From Blastocatellia bacterium (GTDB lineage Bacteria > Acidobacteriota > Blastocatellia > UBA7656 > JADIYM01): a stretch of DNA of 64,000 nt. Shown here one piece after another: positions 8,490-17,372 of this stretch. Made by a program: the position numbers and the translations under genes. Every line of letters starts with the position of its first letter. The stretch's first letter is position 1. The stretch spans positions 62,001-126,000 of the forward strand of contig JADIYM010000039.1 in assembly GCA_016705245.1 (NCBI GenBank). Direction: 5' to 3'. The notes under the pieces are model-generated. The model did no database searches, was not told the origin of the DNA, and worked only from the letters and a program-made list of their open reading frames with translations.

Positions 8490-11400
8490 ATGTCTACGTT
8501 CTCGTTCGCTCGGAGCCGTGCTCGGCGCCTTAGTGGAAGGCGTGGCATGACGTCGTTCACGCTGCTGATCCTCGTGGTCATGCTCGTCCTGACGCCGATC
8601 GCGTCTGCGCAGCACACCGCGGATCAACCGCCGCCTCGCGCGGGAAGCCCCGGCAATGGACGGCTGGCTCGAAGCCGGCTGCCAAGGCCGCAGTTCCGCC
8701 GAAGGTCGCCGGCGTGAAGAAGGCAGCCCTCCAGAACTTCGAGCAGAAGGTCCAGCCCGACGGTTCGATCATCGGCGTGCCGGTGGAACTCGAGTACGGC
8801 GTGTGCGAGACGATGGACGAGATCATGTCCCGCCAGGCCCAGGCCGATAAACTTGGCCAGCCGGAATTTCGCGGCGCGAGCGGAAAACCGGCAAAGATCA
8901 ACGAGCTTCGCCGAACGAATCCGCAGAACCCGGAGTCCGTCGAGGCGCCAAAATGGCCAATGATCGATACGGGGCCCGAGAATCAGAAGACCCACACGAT
9001 CCTGAATCCGCAAACGCTCGGAACGAACTTCACGGCAGCCACCGTACTCGGCGTGAACCCGACGTTGTCACTTCCTCCGGACACCATGGGCGCCGCCGGT
9101 CCGACGCAGTACATAACGGCGCTCAACGGCCGGATCGTCAGTTTCACCAAGTCGACTGGCGTCGCCGATGGGGTTATCAACACGACCCAGGATACGTTCT
9201 TCACTTCAGTTCGCAACGGCGCCGGCACGAGCGATCCGCGCGTTCGGTACGACCGGCTCACTGGCCGGTGGTTTGTCATCATCATCAATGTCAGCACGCC
9301 GAATAGCGTGCTGCTGGCGGTCAGCAACACGAGCACCATTACGGGGGCGACGGTCTGGACGTTCTTCTTCATTCCGATCGACACCACGCCGCCGGCGATT
9401 TCGGCGACGTGTCTTTTCGACTATCCGACTCTCGGGATCGATGCGAACGCGCTCTACATCGGGGGCAACAACTTCTGTGGATCGCCGACGCAGACGTTCA
9501 ACTCGTGCGACGGGTTCGTCGTGCGCAAGTCGTCGATTATGGGTGCCGGGCCGATCGTTGTGACGGCGTTCCGGGGACTAGTCCCCACAGCCAGCGGTGC
9601 AGGTCCGTATACGCCCCAGGGCGTCGACAACTTCGACCCGGCCGCGACCGAGGGTTACTTCATCGGCGTTGACAATGCGACGTTCGGAACGTTGATGCTC
9701 CGCCGTGTCAGCACGCCCGCAGGGACGCCCACGATCTCCTCGAACATCTCGATCACGGTGTCGGCGACGTCGTTTCCGATCACGGTCCGGCATCTCTTGA
9801 ACACCACGACGGCGGGTAGGCTTGACGGGCTCGACGACCGCCTGTTCGCGGCGCATATCCGCAACGGCAGGCTGTGGACCGCGCACAACATCGGCGTCAA
9901 TAACACCGGGACCACCGCAACCCCCAGCCGCGACGGGAGCCGCTGGTACGAGCTGCAGAACATCGCGTCTCCTGGCACTCCGGCCGTCGTGCAATCCGGA
10001 ACCGTCTTTGCGGCAACCGGCGCCAACGATGTCGACCAGTTGAACTACTGGATCCCATCGATCATGGTGTCGGGCCAGGGCCACGCGGCGATGGCATTCA
10101 GCCGAGCCGGCACGGGCGTTGCAGTCAACGCTTACACGGTGGGACGGTTGTCAACCGACACTCTCGGAACGATGCAGGCCGAAACGGCGATTACCGCCTC
10201 GGGGACCGATTACACTCCAAGTTTCGACACCGGCGCAGGCCGCGGCAGCCGCAGGTGGGGCGACTACTCCTACACGTGCGTCGATCCGATGGACGACATG
10301 ACCATGTGGACGACGCAGATGTTCTGCGACGCCGTGGACTCCTACGGCGTGCGGGTGACGCGGCTCATCGCACCGCCGCCGCCTACACCCCAACCTGCCA
10401 ACGACGCGGACGGGAACCCGGTCGCCGTCTACCCGTATCCGGCCGGCAAGCCAAGCTTCCAGGTGGCGCTCACCGGAGTTGGCGCTGAGCTGGCAGCCGG
10501 CGAAGGGTATTACAACCCCGGGACGACAGGTTTCGCCGTTGCGCCAAACCAGCTCACGGCCTCGGTCACCGGAGGCGTGACCGTGAACTCAGTGACGTAC
10601 GTCGACCGGACCTCGATCCTCCTCGATCTGTCCTCCGTCGGCGCATCTCCCGGACTCCAGACGATCACGATCACGAATCCGGATGGACAGCAGAGCAGCG
10701 CCGCTATACTCAACATCCTTGCACCGAACGCCGTCGGACTCGAGTCCCTCACGGCCACGCGATCGGCGGTCGGTTCGGGCGACGGTATTGTGACCGTCGC
10801 GTGGACGACCGGATTCGAGGTCGACAACCTCGGGTTCAACGTCTACCGCGAGAATTCCCGCGGCCGGCGCGAGTTGATCACGCCGCGGCTCATTGCGGGG
10901 TCGGCGCTCGTGTCTACCGACAAGAACATGGCCGTCATCGACCGGGAATATGCACTGACGGACAGGCCACCCGGGAACGCAAGACGCGTCCGGTACTGGC
11001 TCGAGGACATCGACACCAACGGCCGTTCGACCATGCACGGTCCGATCCGCATCACGAGGGCGATTGCCGGCGACTCTGCCGCCGGCAAGGGCACGACACC
11101 TATCACTCTCGACGAGGTGGGAAGAAAGCGTCACGACTTCGTCAACACGCCGGCACCGTTCGTACCCGAGTCGCCGGTTGCGGCACTCCCCGAGTTCGAG
11201 GCTGAACGCACAGCCGCACCACCTCCGGCCGGGAATCTGGACGTCGCGGCCGTTAAGCTGACCGTCCGGTCCGAGGGATTGTACGCGGTCTCGGCCGGTG
11301 ACCTGGCCGGGCTCGGCCTCGACCTGTCGAAGATCGATCCGCGCAACCTGCAGCTCTTTGCCGAAGGACGGCAAATCCCGATGCTCGTCACCGGCGAAGC

Positions 11401-13258
11401 CGACGGCCGTCTCGATGCAGGAGATCGCATCGAGTTCTACGGTCTCGGTCTCAACCTGTCGTCGACGGATGCCCGGGTGTGCTGGCTCGTCGCCGGCTCC
11501 CAGCCCGGTATTCGAATTCGTCAGGTTCCGGCGGGCGCCTCGCCCGTTTCGACCGGCAGTACACCGTTCACCGTCGAGTCGCGGGAACGACTCATCTATT
11601 TCCCGGCACTGCTGAACGGAGATGCCGAGAATTTCTTCGGTCAGGTAGTGACCGCCGAATCGGCCGAACAGCCGGTCGTGCTTCGCAGCGTCGATCGAAA
11701 CCCCCTGAAGAAGGCGACCATCGAGGTCGGTCTTCAGGGTGTGACGACAGGCGCTCACCGGATCGCCGTGGCCATCAACGGACAGCCGCTCGGCGAAGTC
11801 ACCTTCACCGGGACGGCGCTCGGGAAGCTGCGCGCAACGATTGCATCCGATGCGCTCGTCGAGGGCATCAACACGGTCACGATGACGGCGGTAGGCGGAG
11901 GCGTGGACGTCAGTCTCGTCGAGGCCGTACGGATCACTTATTTCCATCAGCCGAAGGCCGACGACAATCTCGTCCGGGCCACATTCGCGGCGGCTGGACA
12001 GGGCAGCGCCCTGACGATCGGGGGATTCAGCTCACCGGACGTTCGGGTCGTCGACGTCACGAGCCCGACGCAACCGGTCGAGCTCGTCGGTACGGTCGTG
12101 ACGGCTCCAAACGGGCACGCGATCAGCGTCCGCTCGCTTCCTGGAGCACGAACGATGCTCGCCTTCGCGGGCTCGCGCGTGCGACGCCCCGATTCCATCG
12201 TCGTCAACCAGCCGTCGGCGTGGCGGACGTTCGGCGGTGCCGATCTGCTCATCGTCGCTCCGAAGGACCTGCACACATCGCTCGCGCCACTCGTTGCCGC
12301 GCGGCAGGCCGAGGGGCTCTCGGTCGCCGTCGTGGATCTCGATGACGCGTTCGACGAGTTCAGCTTTGGCGTGCGTGATCCGAGAGGCCTGCAGTCGTTC
12401 ATCGGTCACGCGCTCGACCGCTGGTCGATACGTCCGCAATACGTTCTGCTCGTCGGTGACGGAACTTACGATCCGCGAGATTATTTCGGTTACGGTCCAG
12501 TAGATCGGCTGCCGGCGAGGCCGTTCGATTCGCGATTCCTCGAGACCGCGTCTGACGACTGGTTCGCGGACCGAAACGGAGACGGCGTGGCGGATGCCGC
12601 CATCGGTCGGCTTCCGGTCCGAACACCTGCCGAGTGCGCTGCGGTTGTCGCGAAGATCGTCGGTTACGGTTCGGCGCCGGTGGGCGGCGAGGTCGTCTTC
12701 GTTTCCGATGTCGGTGACACGTACGATTTCCACGCCGAGAGAGCGCGCGTTCGCGCACTCGTTCCGACGTCGATACCGACGCGTGAGATCGAGCGAAGCG
12801 TGCTTGGCGACGCGGGTACGCGCTCGGCGATTCTCTCTGCCATCAATGCCGGTCCCCGCCTGCTGACATGGAACGGTCACGGGTCGGTCGGCGTGTGGCG
12901 CGGTAACGTGCTGACGGCGGCTGATGCGAGCGGCTTCACGAACGGTGGTGCGCTTCCGATCGTGACGACGATGACGTGTCTGAACGGTTACTTCACCGAG
13001 CCGTCGGAGGGCGGACTCGGCGAGCGGTTGCTGCTCGCACCGGGTGGCGGAGCCGTGGCGGTATGGGCGTCGACGACGATGACCGCGCCAGAGGAGCACA
13101 CTCCGCTGAACGTCGAGCTGCATCGATTGCTCTTCGCGAATCCTGGTATGCGTCTCGGCGACGCGATTCGGACGGCAAAGGGCGTCGTCAGCGAGGCCGA
13201 CACGCGGCGGTCGTGGACGTTGATCGGCGATCCGTCGATGAAGGTGCGGCTGCAGTAG
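8490..13258 (+). CDS. Very large secreted protein with C-terminal C25 (gingipain-like) peptidase domain; frameshift near N-terminus
   Basis: The ATG at 8490 follows a purine-rich Shine-Dalgarno stretch. The N-terminus has a signal peptide ending TPIASAQ. The frame breaks near 8641: QPPPR must continue as GKPRQWTAGSKPAAK, which needs one added base. The restored protein is about 1589 residues. Residues ~100-650 read as a secreted beta-rich domain, with fibronectin-like stretches after that. From ~1247 to the end it matches the C25 cysteine peptidase fold: NGHGS (~1461) carries the predicted catalytic His and TMTCLNGYF (~1494) the Cys. Bacteroidota C25 proteins usually carry a type IX sorting domain, and none is seen here. 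The role is probably extracellular proteolysis. Confidence 0.8.
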
Positions 13259-13266
13259 GAAAGGAG

Positions 13267-13363
13267 AGTGGACAGGATTGCAGGATTTACAGGATTGACA
13301 GGAATCATGATGAGAAATTGTTCCTGTGAATCTCGGCCAAATCCTGTAAATCCTGTCCACTCA
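13267..13363. repeat. Family C hairpin repeat overlapping a gene start
   Basis: Left arm of ACAGGATT-type 8-mers (13269-13302) and right arm ending AATCCTGTAAATCCTGTCC (to 13363). The predicted start codons of the downstream lipoprotein lie inside it, so the right arm is read as codons for NPVNPVHS. Confidence 0.85.
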
Positions 13364-14596
13364 CTTCTTCTAGTCACCCTTCTGGTCGTGACGACAGGAT
13401 GCGGCGGGGCGGGGCCGAAGCCAGTGGCGGACGTGGCGGCAAGACCGGAGCTGCGCCACTGGGACATTCGAGCGGAGAACCTTAAACCGGGCGACGACGC
13501 TTCGAATGGACCGAAAGTCGTCGATCGCCCGGCAGGCGCCGAACTCGTACTGCCTCCAGGGTTCACGATCGAGCTCTACGCGTCCGGAGGATTCGAGAGG
13601 CCGCGCTGGCTGGCGCTCGCACCAAACGGCGATGTTTTTCTCAGCGATTCCGCGGCCGGGACGATTTTTCTCCTTCGTGACACGGATCGGAACGGGAAGT
13701 CGGACGCGCGATTCAAATATGCAACCGGTCTCAACAAGCCGTTCGGACTCGCGTTCCACAACGGATTTCTCTACGTCGGGAACACCGACGCCGTGGTGCG
13801 GTTCGAATACCGCGATGGCGACACGGCGGCGCGATCGGCGCCTTCGCAGATCATCGATCTCCCAGGCCGCGGTTACAACGAGCACTGGACGCGCAACGTC
13901 GCCATCACGCCCGACGGAAAATACCTCTACGTCACCGTCGGGTCGGAGTCCAACGTGGACGAGGAAGCGGACCCCCGTCGAGCCGCAATCCTCAGGATGA
14001 CGCCGGAAGGCGAGGACATGAAGGTCTTCGCCAGCGGACTCCGCAATCCGGTAGGTATGACGTTCAACCCTGCGACCGGAGCTCTCTGGGCCGTCGTGCA
14101 GGAGCGCGACAGGCTCGGCGACGACCTCGTGCCGGACTACCTTGCTGAGATCAAGGAGGACGGCTTCTACGGCTGGCCGTATTCGTACTTCGGCCAGATC
14201 GAAGATCCTCGGCAGAAGGGCAAGCGGCCGGACCTCGTGGCGAAAGCGCTGATGCCGGACGTGCTCTTCCAGGCGCACTCGTCATCGCTCGGTCTGGTGT
14301 TCTACGGCGGGACGATGTTTCCCGAGGAATACCGCGGTGACGCGTTCGTCGCGTTTCACGGTTCGTGGAACCGGTCGAAGCGGACCGGTTACAAAGTCGT
14401 TCGAGTGAAGTTCAAGGACGGCAGGCCCGTCGGGGGCTACGACGACTTCTGTGTTGGGTGGATGCTCGGAGAAGACGTCAAGGAAGTGTGGGGACGGCCG
14501 GTCGGGCTGCTCGTTCAGGCGGATGGGTCGCTTCTCGTCGTTGATGACGGTGCAAACTGCGTGTGGCGGATCGCGTACGACGGAAACAAGAAGTAG
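13310..14596 (+). CDS. PQQ-dependent sugar dehydrogenase-like lipoprotein (GSDH/sorbosone dehydrogenase family)
   Basis: Secreted six-bladed propeller protein of the soluble glucose/sorbosone dehydrogenase family; such enzymes oxidise sugars with PQQ. Family segments visible are LPPGFTIELYASG, ERPRWLALAPNGDVFL, LNKPFGLAFHNGFLYVG, NEHWTRNVAITPDGKYLYVTVGS, FASGLRNPVGMTF, FYGWPYSYF and the end WGRPVGLLVQADGSLLVVDD. A lipobox LVVTTGC precedes the mature protein. Starts are ATG 13307 or 13310, both within the family C repeat; 13310 was chosen, and a GTG at 13268 is less likely. The repeat has apparently become part of the signal peptide. Substrate and real PQQ use are unproven; many family members are unassayed. 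Confidence 0.8.
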   Translation: MRNCSCESRPNPVNPVHSLLLVTLLVVTTGCGGAGPKPVADVAARPELRHWDIRAENLKPGDDASNGPKVVDRPAGAELVLPPGFTIELYASGGFERPRWLALAPNGDVFLSDSAAGTIFLLRDTDRNGKSDARFKYATGLNKPFGLAFHNGFLYVGNTDAVVRFEYRDGDTAARSAPSQIIDLPGRGYNEHWTRNVAITPDGKYLYVTVGSESNVDEEADPRRAAILRMTPEGEDMKVFASGLRNPVGMTFNPATGALWAVVQERDRLGDDLVPDYLAEIKEDGFYGWPYSYFGQIEDPRQKGKRPDLVAKALMPDVLFQAHSSSLGLVFYGGTMFPEEYRGDAFVAFHGSWNRSKRTGYKVVRVKFKDGRPVGGYDDFCVGWMLGEDVKEVWGRPVGLLVQADGSLLVVDDGANCVWRIAYDGNKK

Positions 14597-14672
14597 ACAG
14601 GATTACAGGATTGTCAGGATTCACAGGATTTCAATCAGATCCTGTGAATCCTGACAATCCTGTAATCCTGTC
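14596..14672. repeat. Family C perfect hairpin repeat between convergent genes
   Basis: Two perfect 34-nt arms (14596-14629 and 14639-14672) around a 9-nt loop. Each arm is four units of 8-9 nt of the type ACAGGATT. It starts at the last base of the dehydrogenase stop codon and ends 10 nt before the stop of the convergent gene, so it could act as a terminator for both. Confidence 0.92.
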
Positions 14673-14681
14673 CACTCTTCA

Positions 14682-15176
14682 CTATTTCAGCTTCACGACC
14701 TTCCCGGTCGGCCCGGTGTAATCGGCACCAGTGACACTCCATGGCCCGGTGCCTGATGAGGAAAGCGCAAGTTTGACGGTCCCCGCTCCCTTGGGACCCT
14801 TGACGGCCACGTCGATCGTCGCCTTGCCGACGCCATTGTTAGTCTCGATGTTTCCGCCGGAGAATGACGTCTCCAGCGGCTCTCCGAGCTCGGCCTTCAA
14901 CGTCCCGCTCTGCTGCACGAATGCCTGCGCGGCGAGCGAGGCCTCGCTGTTTGCCAGCATGTACACGCCACCGCCGATCAACGCGACGACGCCGATCACA
15001 GCGATGACGACCAGCAGAAGGCATCCGCCTCCGGCTATCAGGAACCACTTCATGTTGCTCTTCTTCGGCGGCGGTGGCGCACCGCCCTGTCCATAACCGC
15101 CTTGAGGCGGAAAGCCGCCTTGATCCGGGGAACCACCCGGTGGAGGAAAACCGCCTTGCGGTGGAAAACTGCTCAT
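14682..15176 (-). CDS. Coa1-like single-pass membrane protein with Pro/Gly-rich N-terminus
   Basis: 164 residues; ATG at 15176 with AGGAGG seven bases upstream. Residues 1-40 are Gly/Pro/Gln repeats (FPPQGGFPPPGGS), then KKSNMKWF leads into one transmembrane helix (LLLVVIAVIGVVALIGGGVYML). The outer domain has the pattern of the Coa1 family: alanine-rich start, LGEPLETSFSGGNI, then VAVKGPKGAGTVKLAL and GPWSVTGADY. In mitochondria Coa1 helps cytochrome oxidase assembly; in bacteria the domain is widespread without a known role. It is transcribed towards the sugar dehydrogenase gene and away from nadE, 53 nt downstream of the nadE stop. The family call is by pattern only. Confidence 0.65.
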   Translation of the reverse strand: MSSFPPQGGFPPPGGSPDQGGFPPQGGYGQGGAPPPPKKSNMKWFLIAGGGCLLLVVIAVIGVVALIGGGVYMLANSEASLAAQAFVQQSGTLKAELGEPLETSFSGGNIETNNGVGKATIDVAVKGPKGAGTVKLALSSSGTGPWSVTGADYTGPTGKVVKLK

Positions 15177-15229
15177 TGAAGCCTCCTGTTCGAACCGGCA
15201 GGGATTGGAAAACGACGGAAAACCGGAAA

Positions 15230-17290
15230 CTACGAATCGATAGTCTCGGGAATCGTCTCGACCTCGGAAAGCCACGCGCGTGACTCAGAATCGCTCGGCG
15301 CGCGCCAGTCACCCCGCGGCGAGAGCGAGCCGCCCGACCCGACCTTCGGGCTGTTCGGCACACACGTCCGCTTGAACTGGCTGATCTGGAAAAACCGGAA
15401 TAGAAAGACCTTCAACCACTTCCGTATCGTGGCGAGGTCGTAGGAATTGCGCTGGGCGTCCGGAATGCCGGCGGGCCACGCGCCGCGCGAAACGTCGGAC
15501 CACGCGTGGTGCGCCAGGAAAGCGACCTTCGATGGCCGGAACCCGAAGCGCGTCACGTAGTAGATATTGAAGTCCTGCAGCTCGTAGGGACCGATCGTCG
15601 CCTGCGTGCTCTGCGCCGGGTGTTCGGACGAGTCGCCGGGGATCAGCTCCGGAGAGATCTCAGTCCCCAGGATCGACTCGAGGATCATCGCCGTCGCCTC
15701 GTCGAACTGGTGGCCGGTCGTCGCGACCCAGTGGATGAGGTGCTGGATGAGTGTCTTCGGCACAGAAGCGTTCACGTTGTAATGCGACATGTGATCGCCA
15801 ACGCCGTACGTACACCAGCCTAGCGCCAGTTCGCTCAGGTCGCCCGTTCCGAGCACGATCGCGGAATGACGGTTCGCAAGCCGAAACAGGTGGGATGTTC
15901 GCTCCCCGGCCTGCACGTTTTCGAAGGTCGTGTCGTAGAGCGGTTCGCCGGTCGCAAATGGATGACCGATATCCGCGAACATCTGCATACAGCTCGGCCG
16001 GATGTCGATCTCGGCCGCCGACACGCCGAGGGCCTCCATGAGCTTCCACGCGTTCGACTTCGTCGAGGCACTCGTCGCGAACCCCGGCATCGTGTAACCG
16101 AGGATGTTCTCGCGCGGCAGTCCAATCCGATCGAAGGTCTTCGCCGCGACGATGAGCGCGTGCGTCGAGTCGAGCCCGCCTGAAACCCCGATGACGATCC
16201 GATCCAGTTTCGCACTCGTCAGCCGCTTCATCAGTCCGTGGACCTGGATGTTGTAGGCCTCGAAGCAGCGTTCGTCGCGTGCAAGCTCCGTCGACGGGAC
16301 ATACGGGAACCGTTCGACACGGCGCGAAAGTGATACGACGCCGTCCGGAACGGCGAGCTGGAACTCGATCCGGCGGACTTCGCGCACCCGGTCGAGATGG
16401 GCGTGCACCGAATCCGTGAAGCTCGTGGTCCGCATCCTGTCCTGCGCGAGTCGCTCGAGGTCCACATCGGCGAGCACGACCTGCTCGTGCGATGCGAACC
16501 GGTCGGATTCGGCCAGCAGCTCGTTGTTTTCGTAGACGAGCGCGTGTCCGTCCCACGCGAGATCGCTCGTCGACTCGCCGGGCCCGGCTGCGGCGTAGAG
16601 GTACGCCGCGATGCACTTGCCAGATTGTGACGCGCAGAGGTCTCGGCGGTAGTCGGCTTTCCCGATGGTTATGTTGCTCGCCGAGAGGTTCGTCAAAACA
16701 GTTGCGCCGGCCAGGGCTGCCCAGGTGCTCGGCGGAATCGGCGTCCAGACGTCTTCGCAGATCTCGACGTGCAGGGCGAAGTCGGCGACGTTCGTCGCGT
16801 CGAAAACGAGATCGTTGCCGAACGGAACGTATGCGCCGAGGAACCGGACCTCGCGCTGAACGGCGGAACGCGCGTGCGCGAACTGCCGCTTCTCGTAGAA
16901 CTCGCGGTAGTTCGGCAGGAAGGTCTTCGGCACGATGCCGAGAATCCGTCCACGCGCGATGACGACAGCGCAGTTGAACAGCTTGCCCTCGAAGCGCAGC
17001 GGCGCGCCGACCAGCAGGACGGGCGCGAGCTCGCGGCTCGCCTCGACGACGCGAGCTACGGCGTTGACGGCCGCGTCGAGCAGCGCGTCCTGGTGAAAGA
17101 GGTCCTCGCACGAATACGCCGTGAGGCCGAGCTCGGGAAAGAGCGCGACGGCCGCGTTGGCCTCTGACGCGCGCTCGGCGAGGGCCAGTGTCCGTTCGAC
17201 GTTGAATGCCGGATCGGCGACGCGAACGAACGGGAGGCACACCGCCGTGCGCACGAAGCCGTGGGCGTAGATGGAATTGAACGGACGCAT
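15230..17290 (-). CDS. nadE: Glutamine-dependent NAD+ synthetase
   Basis: Last step of NAD synthesis: amidates deamido-NAD+ using ammonia released from glutamine. 686 residues, the length of the two-domain form. The N-terminal nitrilase-type glutaminase spans ~1-290: ALFPELGLTAYSCEDLF carries the Glu, PKTFLPNYREFYEKRQF the Lys, and HVEICEDVWTP the Cys. The C-terminal ATP-pyrophosphatase domain has IVIGVSGGLDSTHAL (P-loop), GTGDLSELALGWCTYG and HYNVNASVPKTL. The start is ATG 17290 (MRPFNSIYAHGFVR); longer in-frame starts lack support. An NrtR-like Nudix protein and a nicotinamidase occur together far away at 55886-57251, so NAD metabolism appears twice in the window. Confidence 0.95.
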   Translation of the reverse strand: MRPFNSIYAHGFVRTAVCLPFVRVADPAFNVERTLALAERASEANAAVALFPELGLTAYSCEDLFHQDALLDAAVNAVARVVEASRELAPVLLVGAPLRFEGKLFNCAVVIARGRILGIVPKTFLPNYREFYEKRQFAHARSAVQREVRFLGAYVPFGNDLVFDATNVADFALHVEICEDVWTPIPPSTWAALAGATVLTNLSASNITIGKADYRRDLCASQSGKCIAAYLYAAAGPGESTSDLAWDGHALVYENNELLAESDRFASHEQVVLADVDLERLAQDRMRTTSFTDSVHAHLDRVREVRRIEFQLAVPDGVVSLSRRVERFPYVPSTELARDERCFEAYNIQVHGLMKRLTSAKLDRIVIGVSGGLDSTHALIVAAKTFDRIGLPRENILGYTMPGFATSASTKSNAWKLMEALGVSAAEIDIRPSCMQMFADIGHPFATGEPLYDTTFENVQAGERTSHLFRLANRHSAIVLGTGDLSELALGWCTYGVGDHMSHYNVNASVPKTLIQHLIHWVATTGHQFDEATAMILESILGTEISPELIPGDSSEHPAQSTQATIGPYELQDFNIYYVTRFGFRPSKVAFLAHHAWSDVSRGAWPAGIPDAQRNSYDLATIRKWLKVFLFRFFQISQFKRTCVPNSPKVGSGGSLSPRGDWRAPSDSESRAWLSEVETIPETIDS

Positions 17291-17358
17291 ATCTGAACGT
17301 GACTGGCGCGACCGAGTGGCGAGCGGTGCGATCGCGGCTATGCTACTCCGAAACCCGG

Positions 17359-17364
17359 TATACT
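17359..17364 (+). promoter_or_regulatory. Candidate -10 element (TATACT) just upstream of the FG-GAP gene
   Basis: TATACT ends 9 nt before the ATG at 17373, so transcription would begin at or next to that ATG. Either the mRNA is leaderless or translation begins at the in-frame ATG 17406. No good -35 is seen. Confidence 0.35.
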
Positions 17365-17372
17365 CGGCAAGC

